DNA of 62,874 bases from Pseudomonadota bacterium (GTDB taxonomy: Bacteria; Pseudomonadota; Gammaproteobacteria; Burkholderiales; Burkholderiaceae_C), in the NCBI GenBank assembly GCA_021846965.1, contig JAJZWA010000014.1, forward strand, positions 1 through 62,874, in the 5' to 3' direction. Each line of letters opens with the position of its first letter. Positions within the stretch are counted from its first letter, which is position 1. Of this stretch, positions 43,133 through 52,075 are shown piece by piece. Below the pieces are notes generated by a model. The model saw nothing but the letters and a program-made list of their open reading frames with translations, did not search any database and was not told the origin of the DNA. The translations under genes were made by a program, and so were the position numbers.

Positions 43133-43516
43133 TCAACCCAGCAGCGCCAGCGCATAGGCCATGCCGGCGGCCAGCGCGACCCCCAGCGAAACGGCGATCC
43201 AGTCCTTGCGCAATCCCGACCAGGGGCCGAATTCGATCAGCAGCAGCCGAAGCCCCCCGGTCATGTGCAGGGCCAGCAGGCTGACCAGCCCCCATTCGGC
43301 CACGTGCACCAGCGGCTGGTCCGCCCAGCGCAGGAAGCCCTGCAGGGCATCGGCGCCGTGCAAGGCCTGGCCCAGGGCCCAGAAGTGCAGGGGCAGGAAT
43401 ACCGCGAGCAGCAATCCGGACACCCGATGCAGCCAGAATGCCCACCAGGCAGGGTGCCGACGCGCGCGCAGATCGTTGCGCCGGCGCGCGGGAGTCTGGC
43501 GGGGGCTCAGGCCCAT
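43133..43516 (-). CDS. Succinate dehydrogenase/fumarate reductase membrane subunit (second)
   Basis: The 127-residue product has three likely membrane helices and the haem/quinone-type motif HRVSGLLLAVFLPLHFW, plus HMTGGLRLLL with another His. It resembles the SdhC/FrdC-type cytochrome b anchor. With the adjacent 120-residue subunit it would anchor the flavoprotein and iron-sulfur protein. It overlaps the next upstream gene by 10 bp. Confidence 0.8.
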   Translation of the reverse strand: MGLSPRQTPARRRNDLRARRHPAWWAFWLHRVSGLLLAVFLPLHFWALGQALHGADALQGFLRWADQPLVHVAEWGLVSLLALHMTGGLRLLLIEFGPWSGLRKDWIAVSLGVALAAGMAYALALLG

Positions 43517-43869
43517 GTCAGTCCCCAGACGGCACGCAGGCCAGCCGCCAGCAGGAGCAGGGAGAACACCGCGCCCAGCGCGAGGGCCGCGCGCTCGCTC
43601 CAGCCCAGCCATTCCTCGGCGATGCGCGCCACGCCCACCGGCACGTGCGCCGCGCAGGCCAGCACGAACAGGGCGTAGAAGGCGCCGAAGCCCAGGCTGT
43701 GGTGCAGGCGGGCCAGGATCGCCTGGGCGCTCAGGCCCTGGCGCACGGCGTAGACGATGAGCACCAGGTGGACCAGCACCAGCGGTGCCAGCAGGGCGGC
43801 GCTGGCCCTTTGCAGCAACCACAGGCGCACCTGCAGCCGGGTGTCGGATGCGAGGGGCCGAGCGCTCAT
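43507..43869 (-). CDS. Succinate dehydrogenase/fumarate reductase membrane subunit (first)
   Basis: The 120-residue product has three membrane helices, with LLQRASAALLAPLVLVHLVL at the start (Gln-Arg-x-Ser-Ala and a His, like the SdhD/SdhC haem-ligand region) and HHSLGFGAFYALFV. It probably forms the quinone site with its neighbour. ATG 43869 overlaps the frdB stop as ATGA. Confidence 0.8.
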   Translation of the reverse strand: MSARPLASDTRLQVRLWLLQRASAALLAPLVLVHLVLIVYAVRQGLSAQAILARLHHSLGFGAFYALFVLACAAHVPVGVARIAEEWLGWSERAALALGAVFSLLLLAAGLRAVWGLTWA

Positions 43870-44600
43870 GGCCGGGTCCTCAGGCTCAGGCGTTTGAGCC
43901 CGGCGATCGAAGCCGTGGGGGCGATGCCCTTGGGGCAGCGCTCGGTGCACGATCCCTGGGTGTGGCAGGCGTGGCAACCGCGGTTGCCCGAGACCGCCTC
44001 CAGGCGCGCCTCGCGCTGCACGTCACGTTCGTCGTTGACCAGGGTCCAGGCACGGTTGAGCGCTGCAGGCCCCAGGAACTGCGGGCGCCACGACACCACG
44101 TCGCAGGAGCCGTAACAAACCCCGCAGCCGATGCACTCGATGCCGGCATCGGCCGCGCGGCGCGCGGCGCTGGCCGGGTCCACCCGCGCGAACTCCTCAT
44201 GCCGGCTTCGGCTGCCGTGGAAGCGGCCCATGGCGCCGGCCCATTTGTCGAAGAACTCGCGCATGTCCACCGCCAGGTCCTTGATCACCGGCAGGTTGGG
44301 CAGGGGCGCGATCTCCAGTTCGCCGTCGGCCGAGGCCACGCGCGAAACGTGGGTGCGGCAGGTCCAGCGCGCCACGCCGTTGACCTGCATGGCGCAGGAG
44401 CCGCACATGCCCACGCGGCAGGCGTAGCGATAGCTCAGGTCGGGATCGAGCCGGCGCTGGATGTGGGTGACCACGTCGAGCACGGTCTGGCTGGGCAGGC
44501 GGGGGACCTCGTAGCGCACGAAGTCGCCGCTCTGCTTTCCGCGCCAGACCGACACGCGCAACATGGCCGGGGCGGGATCGGGATCGGGGGCTGCGGACAT
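43866..44600 (-). CDS. frdB: Fumarate reductase/succinate dehydrogenase iron-sulfur protein
   Basis: The 244-residue product has all Fe-S ligand sets. The [2Fe-2S] set is YACRVGMCGSCAMQ plus a later Cys in WTCRT, and the second domain has CIGCGVCYGSC and CHACHTQGSCTERCPKG. It passes electrons between flavoprotein and quinone. It is the first gene of the operon and faces a LysR regulator across 127 bp. The usual Pro after the first cluster's last Cys is Asp here. Confidence 0.9.
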   Translation of the reverse strand: MSAAPDPDPAPAMLRVSVWRGKQSGDFVRYEVPRLPSQTVLDVVTHIQRRLDPDLSYRYACRVGMCGSCAMQVNGVARWTCRTHVSRVASADGELEIAPLPNLPVIKDLAVDMREFFDKWAGAMGRFHGSRSRHEEFARVDPASAARRAADAGIECIGCGVCYGSCDVVSWRPQFLGPAALNRAWTLVNDERDVQREARLEAVSGNRGCHACHTQGSCTERCPKGIAPTASIAGLKRLSLRTRP

Positions 44601-44727
44601 GGTCAATCGCTTCGAGGGAGCATGCGATGGCATTGTGGGGGAGCGCAAGGAAAATCAAAAGCGAATGTTTGTTTGTGCAAGCCCAAGAAAAACTTTAGGA
44701 TGAGCGAGCGTTCACGGTTCCTCCGCC

Positions 44728-45621
44728 ATGTCGTCCATCCGCAGCCTGCGCACCTTCCTGGCCGTCGCCCGTCTGGGTTCCTTCGCCGCCGCCGGCGCCG
44801 AGGTGGGGCTGACCGCGGCCGCCGTGGGCCTGCGCATGCGCGCGCTGGAGCAGGACCTGGGGCAGGCGCTGTTCGAACGCGGCGCGCGCTCGGTGCTGCT
44901 CAATCCCAGCGGCCGGGCCATGGTCGGGCGTGTCGAGCAGCTGTTGAGCTCCTACGAGGCGCTGGCCGGGCCGGGAGATGACGGCAGCTTGAGCGGGACC
45001 GTGGTCGTGGGAGCGCTGGTATCCGCGCTGATGGGCTCCTTCGCCGATGCGCTGCGCGCGGTCAAGCGCGACCATCCCCGCCTGCAGGTGAAGATCTTCG
45101 CGGGGCTGTCCAGCGATTTCGTGGCCCGGGTCGAGCGTGGCGAGCTCGACGCCGCGGTGGTCACGCGTCCGCCCCAGGGGCTGCGACCCGGCTTGCGCTG
45201 GACCGAGCTGTACACCGAGCCGATGGTGCTGATCGTGCCCCGCAAGCCGCAATTCGAGCTTCCCGCGCAGGCGCTGGGCGTCTTGCAGCAGTCGCCGTTC
45301 ATCCGCTTCGACCGCCATACCTGGACCGGATTGCTGGTCGACGAGGTGCTGCGGCGCTGCGGCGCGCAGTCGCGCGACGAGATGGAGCTCAATTCGGTGG
45401 AGGCGATCATCGAGATCGTGCGCCAGGGCTTCGGGGTGTCCATCGTGCCCCGGCTGGCCCATGTGAACTGGAGCGGCGACCGTGCGCTGCGCGTGCTGGA
45501 GCTGCCCGGCGCGAGCGTGCAGCGCCGTGTCGGACTGATCGAGCGCGCCAGCCACGCGCGCAGCGGTTTCACCGAGGCGATCAAGCGCCACCCCTTCCTG
45601 CCGGTGGACGAGCCTGGCTGA
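44728..45621 (+). CDS. LysR-family regulator
   Basis: The 297-residue product has a LysR winged helix (about residues 4-62; FLAVARLGSFAAAGAEVGLT) and a periplasmic-binding-like effector domain. It is divergent from the frdB operon and probably activates it in response to a C4-dicarboxylate or related acid. The 127-bp gap holds a possible TTGCAC-17 bp-TGATTT promoter toward frdB. Confidence 0.9.
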   Translation: MSSIRSLRTFLAVARLGSFAAAGAEVGLTAAAVGLRMRALEQDLGQALFERGARSVLLNPSGRAMVGRVEQLLSSYEALAGPGDDGSLSGTVVVGALVSALMGSFADALRAVKRDHPRLQVKIFAGLSSDFVARVERGELDAAVVTRPPQGLRPGLRWTELYTEPMVLIVPRKPQFELPAQALGVLQQSPFIRFDRHTWTGLLVDEVLRRCGAQSRDEMELNSVEAIIEIVRQGFGVSIVPRLAHVNWSGDRALRVLELPGASVQRRVGLIERASHARSGFTEAIKRHPFLPVDEPG

Positions 45622-45678
45622 AGCGGCGGGCGCGATGCCCGGCCGAGGCGAGCGCCGCCGCCGGAGAGGCCGCGTGGC

Positions 45679-46065
45679 TCAGTGCCCGGCGGAGCCAGCC
45701 GCCAGCGGGGCGCTGGCGCTGCCGGCCGGCACGATCATGACCTGGAAGTACCACTGCGCCGAGGCCGCGCCCGGATTGGCCACCACCGCGCGCGCCACGC
45801 CGCCGATGCGCCGGTAACCCAGGCGCTCGCAGCCGGCCACCAGCGAGGCCAGATCGGAGGGGGTCGTCGCGCGCAGGCTGACGTAGTTTTCGCGCCCCGG
45901 GCCGCTGGCACAGCGCTGCGGGGGCTGCGCGCCCGCTCCGCCGGGCGCCACGTCGGCTCCCGCACCCGGATGCGCGGCGGGGCGTGTACCGGGAAGGGTG
46001 CCGGCCTCGACAGGCCAGGCGCAGGCGGCCGCCGCCAGCAGCAGGGCGGCGAGCGCCGGGCTCAT
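45679..46065 (-). CDS. Hypothetical secreted protein, DUF1737-like
   Basis: The 128-residue product has a Sec signal peptide (about residues 1-22, ending VEA). The C-terminal half, with LVAGCERLGYRRIGGVARAV and WYFQVMIVP, resembles the small DUF1737 domain seen after signal peptides in proteobacteria. Function unknown. Its start overlaps the GntR stop as ATGA. Confidence 0.55.
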   Translation of the reverse strand: MSPALAALLLAAAACAWPVEAGTLPGTRPAAHPGAGADVAPGGAGAQPPQRCASGPGRENYVSLRATTPSDLASLVAGCERLGYRRIGGVARAVVANPGAASAQWYFQVMIVPAGSASAPLAAGSAGH

Positions 46066-46757
46066 GCGCCGACGGTCTCTGCCGCGGTCGGCTGGCTGGC
46101 CTGCCAGTGGGCCAGCGCGGCCATGAGGTCGGCGAAGCGCTCGCCCTGCACGACCACGTGGGCGCGCAGCGCCTGCGCAGCCACGTCCCCCTCGCCGGCG
46201 ATGATCGCGTCCACCACGGCCTGGTGCTCGGAATAGGAGGCGCCGAGCCGGCCCTTCACGCGCAGCTGCAGGCGCCGGTACGGACGCAGCCGGCGGCTCA
46301 GCGCGAGCGCCTGCTCATGCAGGAATTCGCTGTGGCTGCCCGCGTAGATCAGGTGATGGAAGCGCTCGTTGAGGTGGTAGTAGCGGTCGGCGTCGCCGTC
46401 GCTGCGCGCGGCCTCGCAGGCTCGATGCGCCGCCAGCAGCTCCACGCGCTCCTCGTCGCTCATGCGTCGCGAGGCATGGCGCCCGCACATGGCCTCGAGC
46501 TCGGCCATGACCTCGAACATCTCGATCAGGCGCCGCGCGCCGAGCTCGGCCACCGCGGCTCCGCGACGGTGTCGCATGTCCACCATGCCGGTGGCGGCGA
46601 GTTGCAGCAGCGCCTCGCGCACGGGCGTGCGCGATACCTTGTACTGACGGGCCAGTTCGACTTCGTCCAGCGGCGCGCCGGGCGCCAGGGTCCCGGTGGC
46701 GATCGATTCCTCGATGTTCTCGCGCAGCTGGTCGGCCAGGGAAGCGTTCTTGTCCAT
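46062..46757 (-). CDS. GntR-family regulator (FCD type), probable mdc regulator
   Basis: The 231-residue product has a GntR winged helix (about residues 6-70; VSRTPVREALLQLAATGMVD) and an all-helical FCD domain with metal-type His residues (HLNERFHHLIY; HQAVVDAI). It is divergent from the malonate decarboxylase operon. In Acinetobacter a GntR protein, MdcY, represses the mdc operon, so a similar role is likely. ATG at 46757 or 46766 are both possible. Confidence 0.85.
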   Translation of the reverse strand: MDKNASLADQLRENIEESIATGTLAPGAPLDEVELARQYKVSRTPVREALLQLAATGMVDMRHRRGAAVAELGARRLIEMFEVMAELEAMCGRHASRRMSDEERVELLAAHRACEAARSDGDADRYYHLNERFHHLIYAGSHSEFLHEQALALSRRLRPYRRLQLRVKGRLGASYSEHQAVVDAIIAGEGDVAAQALRAHVVVQGERFADLMAALAHWQASQPTAAETVGA

Positions 46758-46849
46758 GGGCTCCATCGTAGGGCGTGCAAGGCCGAAATGCACCTATCCC
46801 CGACTTCTGTACAGGAAAACCCTGGGATGTCAATACATATGATTCAGTG

Positions 46850-46880
46850 AAAAATACAGGAAACACGATCTTGTATTTTT
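46850..46880. promoter_or_regulatory. Inverted repeat between the GntR gene and mdcA
   Basis: AAAAATACA (46850-46858) and TGTATTTTT (46872-46880) are perfect 9-bp arms with a 13-bp spacer, ending 16 bp before mdcA. Another ATACA half-site lies near 46832. They are likely operators for the divergent GntR regulator. Confidence 0.6.
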
Positions 46881-46896
46881 CGGAGTCGGCACGATC

Positions 46897-48564
46897 ATGC
46901 TCAGCGAATCCGTAGCCACCCCTGCCGGCCAGGCCCCGCGCTGGTCGCGGCGCGCCGCCGCGAAGGCCCAGAGGCTGGGCGCAGTGGCCCACCTGGCGGA
47001 TGGTTGTGTCCTGCCGACCCGCAGCCTGGAACAGGCGCTGGCGCTGGTGCTGCGTCCCGGCGACCGCGTTGCCCTGGAGGGCAACAACCAGAAGCAGGCC
47101 GATTTTCTCTCGCGCAGCCTGGCGCGCCTGGATCCCGCACGGGTGCATGACCTGCACCTGTTGATCTCCAGCATCAGCCGCCCGGAGCACCTCGACCTGT
47201 TCGAACGCGGCATCGCGCGCCGTCTGGACTTTTCCTTCGCCGGGCCGCAAAGCCTGCGCGTGGCCCAGCTCATCGAGGACGGACGCCTCGAGGTCGGCGC
47301 CATCCACACCTACGTCGAGCTGTACGCGCGCATGCTCATCGACCTGCAGCCCGACGTGGCCCTGGTGTGCGCCGACAAGGCCGACGCTCAGGGCAATCTG
47401 TACACCGGACCGAATACCGAGGACACCCCCACCATCGTCGAGGCCACGGCCTTTCGCCAGGGCATCGTCATCGCGCAGGTCAACGAGATCTGCGGCGAGC
47501 TGCCGCGCGTGGACATCCCGGGCTCGTGGGTCGATTTCGTGGTGGTGGCCGATCGTCCCTTCGCCATCGAGCCCCTGTTCACCCGCGATCCCCGGCACAT
47601 CACCGACCTGCAGGTGCTCATGGGCATGATGGCCATTCGGGGCATCTACGAGCGCTACGGCATCACCTCGCTGAACCACGGCATCGGCTTCGACACGGCG
47701 GCCATCGAGCTGTTGCTGCCCACCTATGGTGAATCCCTGGGCCTCAAGGGCAAGATCTGCCGCAACTGGGCGCTGAACCCGCATCCGACCCTGATCCCGG
47801 CCATCGAAAGCGGCTGGGTGGAAAGCGTGCACTGCTTCGGCAGCGAGGTGGGCATGGAGCGCTACATCGAGGCGCGCCCGGACATCTTCTTCGTGGGGCG
47901 CGACGGCAGCTTGCGCTCCAATCGCGTGTTGTGCCAGATGGCCGGGCAGTACGGGGTGGACATGTTCATCGGCTCCACCCTGCAAATGGATGGCGACGCC
48001 AACTCCTCCACCGTCACCCTGGGTCGACTGACGGGATTCGGCGGCGCGCCGAACATGGGGCACGACCCGCGGGGGCGGCGCCACGCCACGCCCGCCTGGC
48101 TGCAACTGATCACCGCGGACAGCCCGGTGGTGCGTGGCCGCAAACTGGTGGTGCAGCTCATCGAGACCTTCCAGAGCGGAGGCGTGCCGGCGCTGGTGGA
48201 GTCCCTGGACGCCGTCGAGGTCGGCCGCCGGAGCGGCATGCCCATCGCGCCGGTGATGATCTACGGGGATGACGTCACCCATGTGGTCACCGAGGAAGGC
48301 ATCGCCTATCTGTACAAGGCGCAGGGCGAACAGGAGCGGCGCGATGCCCTGGCCGCGGTAGCTGGCGTGACGCCGATCGGGCAGCGGGTGAATGCGCAGC
48401 GGGTCGAGCAGTTGCGTCAGCGCGGCCTGGTCGCCTTCGCTTCCGACCTGGGGGTCAGCCCGCTGCAGGCCCAGCGCTCCATGCTGGCCGCACGCAGCAT
48501 CGAGGACCTGGTGGCCTGGTCCGGGGGGCTGTACCAGCCCCCGGCACGCTTTCGCAGCTGGTGA
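46897..48564 (+). CDS. mdcA: Malonate decarboxylase alpha subunit
   Basis: MdcA transfers acetyl from the acyl-carrier protein to malonate, giving malonyl-ACP and acetate. The 555-residue product fits the family length. Motifs include GNNQKQADFLSR, GLKGKICRNWALNPHPTLIPA (quoted as NWALNPHPTLIPA) and GFGGAPNMGHDPRGRRH. It is the first gene of mdcABCDEGH. A GGAG ribosome site is present. Confidence 0.96.
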   Translation: MLSESVATPAGQAPRWSRRAAAKAQRLGAVAHLADGCVLPTRSLEQALALVLRPGDRVALEGNNQKQADFLSRSLARLDPARVHDLHLLISSISRPEHLDLFERGIARRLDFSFAGPQSLRVAQLIEDGRLEVGAIHTYVELYARMLIDLQPDVALVCADKADAQGNLYTGPNTEDTPTIVEATAFRQGIVIAQVNEICGELPRVDIPGSWVDFVVVADRPFAIEPLFTRDPRHITDLQVLMGMMAIRGIYERYGITSLNHGIGFDTAAIELLLPTYGESLGLKGKICRNWALNPHPTLIPAIESGWVESVHCFGSEVGMERYIEARPDIFFVGRDGSLRSNRVLCQMAGQYGVDMFIGSTLQMDGDANSSTVTLGRLTGFGGAPNMGHDPRGRRHATPAWLQLITADSPVVRGRKLVVQLIETFQSGGVPALVESLDAVEVGRRSGMPIAPVMIYGDDVTHVVTEEGIAYLYKAQGEQERRDALAAVAGVTPIGQRVNAQRVEQLRQRGLVAFASDLGVSPLQAQRSMLAARSIEDLVAWSGGLYQPPARFRSW

Positions 48565-49436
48565 GCGCGATGCAGGCGGCGTTGTCGACCGAATCCCTGG
48601 CGCGCACGAGCGCGCGCGCGCAGGCTGCCTACCTGGCCGACCGCGCGGTGCAGGCGCTGCGCGAGGAGGCCCTGCTCAGCCCGAAGCCCGCCCTGGTGGA
48701 CGCGCGCGGCAGCGGTGCGCACGCCGACCTGGACCTGGCGCGCATGCTGCGTTCGGCGAACTCGCTGCGCCTGCCTTTCGCCGACATGGCACTGGCCGCC
48801 CGCACGGCGCGCCCGGACGCCGCGCTGCGCACGCGCCTGGCCGCCATCGGGCGCGTGGCCGAGCAGCGCATGCTGCTGGCCACGCAGGGAAGCAACGCGC
48901 ATCGTGGCGCCATCTGGGCGCTGGGCCTGCTGCTGGGCGCGCGCGCCCAGCTGGGCGCCGGCGCCGGGGCGGCGCAAGTCTGCGAGACCGCCGCGTGCAT
49001 CGCGCGTCACGACGATGCCGCGCAGGAGCCGAACCCGGGCAGTCACGGAGCGCGCGCGATGCGTCGCTTCGGGGTCGGCGGGGCGCGCGGCCAGGCCTGC
49101 GCGGGATTCCCGCAGGTGCTGCACGCGGGGCTGCCGATGCTGCGCCGACGCCTGCGCGACGGCGCGCGCGTCGAGCACGCGCGACTGGACGCCCTGCTGG
49201 CGATCATGGCCGAGCTCGACGACACCTGCCTGCTGCACCGCGGAGGCGACAAGGCGCTGGCGGCCGCGCAGGCCGGCGCGCGACGGGTGCTGGAGCTGGG
49301 CGGCGCCGCCACCCGGGCGGGGCATGCGCAACTGCTGTGCCTGGACGCCGAACTCCTGGCGCGCAAGGCCTCGCCGGGCGGCAGCGCGGACCTGCTGGCG
49401 GCCAGTCTGTTCCTGCATGCGGTGACCACGAGCTGA
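48561..49436 (+). CDS. mdcB: Triphosphoribosyl-dephospho-CoA synthase (MdcB)
   Basis: MdcB makes the 2'-(5''-triphosphoribosyl)-3'-dephospho-CoA precursor of the malonate decarboxylase prosthetic group from dephospho-CoA and ATP. The 291-residue product has LLSPKPALVDARGSGAH, TQGSNAHRGAIWALGLL and HRGGDKAL, as in CitG-like enzymes. GTG 48561 overlaps the mdcA stop; an ATG at 48570 is possible. Confidence 0.93.
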   Translation: MSAMQAALSTESLARTSARAQAAYLADRAVQALREEALLSPKPALVDARGSGAHADLDLARMLRSANSLRLPFADMALAARTARPDAALRTRLAAIGRVAEQRMLLATQGSNAHRGAIWALGLLLGARAQLGAGAGAAQVCETAACIARHDDAAQEPNPGSHGARAMRRFGVGGARGQACAGFPQVLHAGLPMLRRRLRDGARVEHARLDALLAIMAELDDTCLLHRGGDKALAAAQAGARRVLELGGAATRAGHAQLLCLDAELLARKASPGGSADLLAASLFLHAVTTS

Positions 49437-49459
49437 AACCCATCGATCCACGCTCCATC

Positions 49460-49750
49460 ATGGAAAACCTCGAATTCGAATTCCGGGCGGATCGCCCCGT
49501 GGCGCAGCGAGCGCATATCGGGGTGGTCGGATCCGGGGACCTGGAAATCCTCATCCAGCCCGCCGAGGGCGGCGCACGGGTGCGCGTATGCACCAGCGTG
49601 GACGGCTATGGCGAGATCTGGCGCCGCGTGCTGCAGCGCTTCTTCGAACGCCATCCGGTGGCCGCGACGCTGCAGATCAACGATTTCGGCGCCACGCCGG
49701 GCGTCGTCGCCCTGCGCCTGGAACAAGCCCTGGAGGCCTCGCGCCCATGA
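49460..49750 (+). CDS. mdcC: Malonate decarboxylase acyl-carrier protein (delta subunit)
   Basis: This 96-residue acyl-carrier protein holds the phosphoribosyl-dephospho-CoA group on a Ser in the VVGSGDLEIL motif (about residue 25). The C-terminal NDFGATPGVVALRLEQAL is typical. Its stop overlaps the start of mdcD. Confidence 0.95.
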   Translation: MENLEFEFRADRPVAQRAHIGVVGSGDLEILIQPAEGGARVRVCTSVDGYGEIWRRVLQRFFERHPVAATLQINDFGATPGVVALRLEQALEASRP

Positions 49751-50628
49751 ATGCCGCCCAGATCGCGCCCCAGTCTTCCGTGCTGGCGCGCCAGAGTTTC
49801 ATCGAGATGAGTGCGCGCGAACGCGCCCGCAGCCTGCTCGACGCCGAGGGCCAGCGCGAACTGCTCGGGCCCTTCGACGGCATGCAATCGCCCTGGTTGC
49901 CGCGCCAGGGGATCGTGCCCCAGTCCGACGACGGCGTGGTCGTGCTGCGCGGGCGCCTGGACGGACGCGAGGCGGTGGTCGCGGCGCTGGAAGGGCGTTT
50001 CCAGGGCGGCAGCATCGGCGAGGTGTGCGGTGCCAAGATCTCCGCCGCGCTGGAGCTGGCGCTGCGCGACTGCGAGGCCGGGCGCCCGGTGCTGCCGGTG
50101 TTGTTGCTGGAGACCGGCGGGGTGCGTCTGCAGGAGGCGAACCTGGGGCTGGCGGTGATCGCGGAAATCCAGTCGGCGGTGGTCGCCTTGCGTCGCCACG
50201 TGCCGGTGGTTGCGGTGATCGCGGGCATGGTCGGCTGTTTCGGCGGCATGTCGCTGGTGGCCGGTCTGTGCTCGCACATCGTGATCACGCGCCAGGCCCG
50301 GCTGGGCATGAACGGCCCCGAGGTGATCGAGCAGGAAGCCGGCGTGGAGGAACTCGACGCCGCCGACCGCCGCCTGGTCTGGAGCCTGATCGGCGGCGAG
50401 CAGCGCGTGGCCACCGGCCTGGCCGACGCGCTGGTCGAGGACGACGCGGCGCAGGTGCGCGAACAATTGCGGGCCTTCGCGCTGCAGGCCCCGGCCGCTG
50501 CCCGCAGTACCCGGGTGGCGGCCTGGCGCGCTCGCATCGACGCGCTGGCCACGCGCGAGGATCTGGGGCCGGGAGAATTGCGCGCGGCCTGGGATACGCC
50601 GCGCCAGGCACAGGGAGACAAGGCATGA
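49747..50628 (+). CDS. mdcD: Malonate decarboxylase beta subunit
   Basis: MdcD, with MdcE, removes CO2 from malonyl-ACP. The 293-residue product is a carboxyltransferase-fold protein: SFIEMSARERARSLLD at the start, LLLETGGVRLQEANLGL and GMVGCFGGMSLVAGL (oxyanion-hole region). No biotin subunit is present, consistent with the soluble, biotin-independent enzyme. Confidence 0.95.
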   Translation: MNAAQIAPQSSVLARQSFIEMSARERARSLLDAEGQRELLGPFDGMQSPWLPRQGIVPQSDDGVVVLRGRLDGREAVVAALEGRFQGGSIGEVCGAKISAALELALRDCEAGRPVLPVLLLETGGVRLQEANLGLAVIAEIQSAVVALRRHVPVVAVIAGMVGCFGGMSLVAGLCSHIVITRQARLGMNGPEVIEQEAGVEELDAADRRLVWSLIGGEQRVATGLADALVEDDAAQVREQLRAFALQAPAAARSTRVAAWRARIDALATREDLGPGELRAAWDTPRQAQGDKA

Positions 50629-51443
50629 ACACGCCCCGCACGCGCGGAAGGATCTGGTTCGATCACCTGGCCGCGGACGCCAGGCCGGTGGATGGACTGC
50701 CTGCCTCGGTGCTCGCGGCCGACGGCCAGCTGGACGGCGGCCCGGCGCGCTTTCTCGCCGTCGTGCCCGATCCGCAAAGCCCTTTCGCCAGGGCCCGCAA
50801 CGGCGAGGTCGGGCTGCGCGAGGCCTGGGGTCTGGCCGCGGCGGTGCGCGATGCCGTACAGGCCGACCACGACGGGGCGCGCCGAGCGCTGGTCGCGGTG
50901 GTGGACGTGCGCGGGCAGGCCTACGGCCGACGCGAGGAAATGCTGGGCATCCACCTGGCTTGCGCGGCCGCGGTGGACGCCTATGCCAGCGCGCGCCAGG
51001 CCGGGCACAAGGTGGTGGCGCTGCTGGTGGGCGGCGCCATGTCGGGCGCCTTCCTGGCGCATGGCTACCAGGCGCACCGCCTGCTCGCGCTGGACGATCC
51101 GGGCGTGATGGTGCATGCGATGGGCCGGGAGGCCGCCGCGCGGGTGACGCGGCGCAGCCTGGCCGAGCTCGACGAGCTTGCCGGCGCGCAGCCGCCGATG
51201 TCCTACCGCATCGCCGACTACGCCGGGCTGGGCCTGCTGCACCGGCTGATTCCCGGGGTGGACGCGCAGGCGCCGAGCGCGCAACAACTGCAGACGGTGC
51301 GCGAGGCCCTGGTCGAGGCCTTGCGGGATATCGGAGCCGGCGAACGCGACCTCTCGGTGCGCTGGACCTCGGCCAGGGCCCGCGAGGGCAGGGCCGCCTC
51401 CGTCGAGGTACGACGACGCATGGCCGAGCAATGGGCGCGTTGA
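50625..51443 (+). CDS. mdcE: Malonate decarboxylase gamma subunit
   Basis: The 272-residue product is the second carboxyltransferase-fold subunit, pairing with MdcD. ALLVGGAMSGAFLAHGYQAH and VMVHAMGREAAARVT are family motifs. ATG 50625 overlaps the mdcD stop by 4 bp. Confidence 0.95.
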   Translation: MNTPRTRGRIWFDHLAADARPVDGLPASVLAADGQLDGGPARFLAVVPDPQSPFARARNGEVGLREAWGLAAAVRDAVQADHDGARRALVAVVDVRGQAYGRREEMLGIHLACAAAVDAYASARQAGHKVVALLVGGAMSGAFLAHGYQAHRLLALDDPGVMVHAMGREAAARVTRRSLAELDELAGAQPPMSYRIADYAGLGLLHRLIPGVDAQAPSAQQLQTVREALVEALRDIGAGERDLSVRWTSARAREGRAASVEVRRRMAEQWAR

Positions 51444-52075
51444 GCGCGGAGCGCGGGATCCGGGTGCACGATCTGCTGCGCCTGGCCTCGCCGCGCCTGC
51501 TGCAATGGGAGCATGGCCCCGAACCCTGGGCCCAGGCGGCGCTGGCTGCGACTCCCTGGGTCGTGACGCGACGTGCCGCCGTGCGCGCCGGGCGCATCGC
51601 CGTCGGCGTGCGCGGCGCGCAGCGCAGCCAGAGGCTGGCAGCCTGGGTGGAGGCGGAGCAGGTGCGGGAGTTGCTGCGCCCGGCCGAGCTGCGCCGGCGC
51701 GCCGCCGGCCTGGACCCGGAACGCTCGGCGCTGGGCGCCTTTCGTGCGCTGGAACAACTGGAGCTGGCCTGGGGCCGGGTGGGTCCGCGCGACTGGGGCC
51801 CCGCGGGCAGCGCGGGTTTCGAGCTGGCCAGCGGCTGTCCCAGCACGGGCCCCGGCAGCGATCTGGACATCGTGGTGCGCTGCCCGCGCGCCCCTTCGCG
51901 CGCGCGGGCGCGCGCCTGGCTGGAGGCCCTGCCGCGCGACAGCCAGGCGCGCATCGACGTGGTGCTGGAATGGCCGGCCGGAGGCGCGGCGCTGGCGGAG
52001 TTCGTCGCCGGCGGCGCCTACCTGCTGCGTCGGCCCCAGGGGGCCCTGTTGCGCCCCGCGGCGCGGAGCGCCTGA
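51431..52075 (+). CDS. mdcG: Phosphoribosyl-dephospho-CoA transferase (MdcG)
   Basis: MdcG attaches the phosphoribosyl-dephospho-CoA group to MdcC. The 214-residue product shows ATPWVVTRRA, a nucleotidyltransferase-like GPGSDLDIVVR (about residues 142-152) and RIDVVLEWP. It overlaps mdcE by 13 bp. Confidence 0.92.
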   Translation: MGALSAERGIRVHDLLRLASPRLLQWEHGPEPWAQAALAATPWVVTRRAAVRAGRIAVGVRGAQRSQRLAAWVEAEQVRELLRPAELRRRAAGLDPERSALGAFRALEQLELAWGRVGPRDWGPAGSAGFELASGCPSTGPGSDLDIVVRCPRAPSRARARAWLEALPRDSQARIDVVLEWPAGGAALAEFVAGGAYLLRRPQGALLRPAARSA

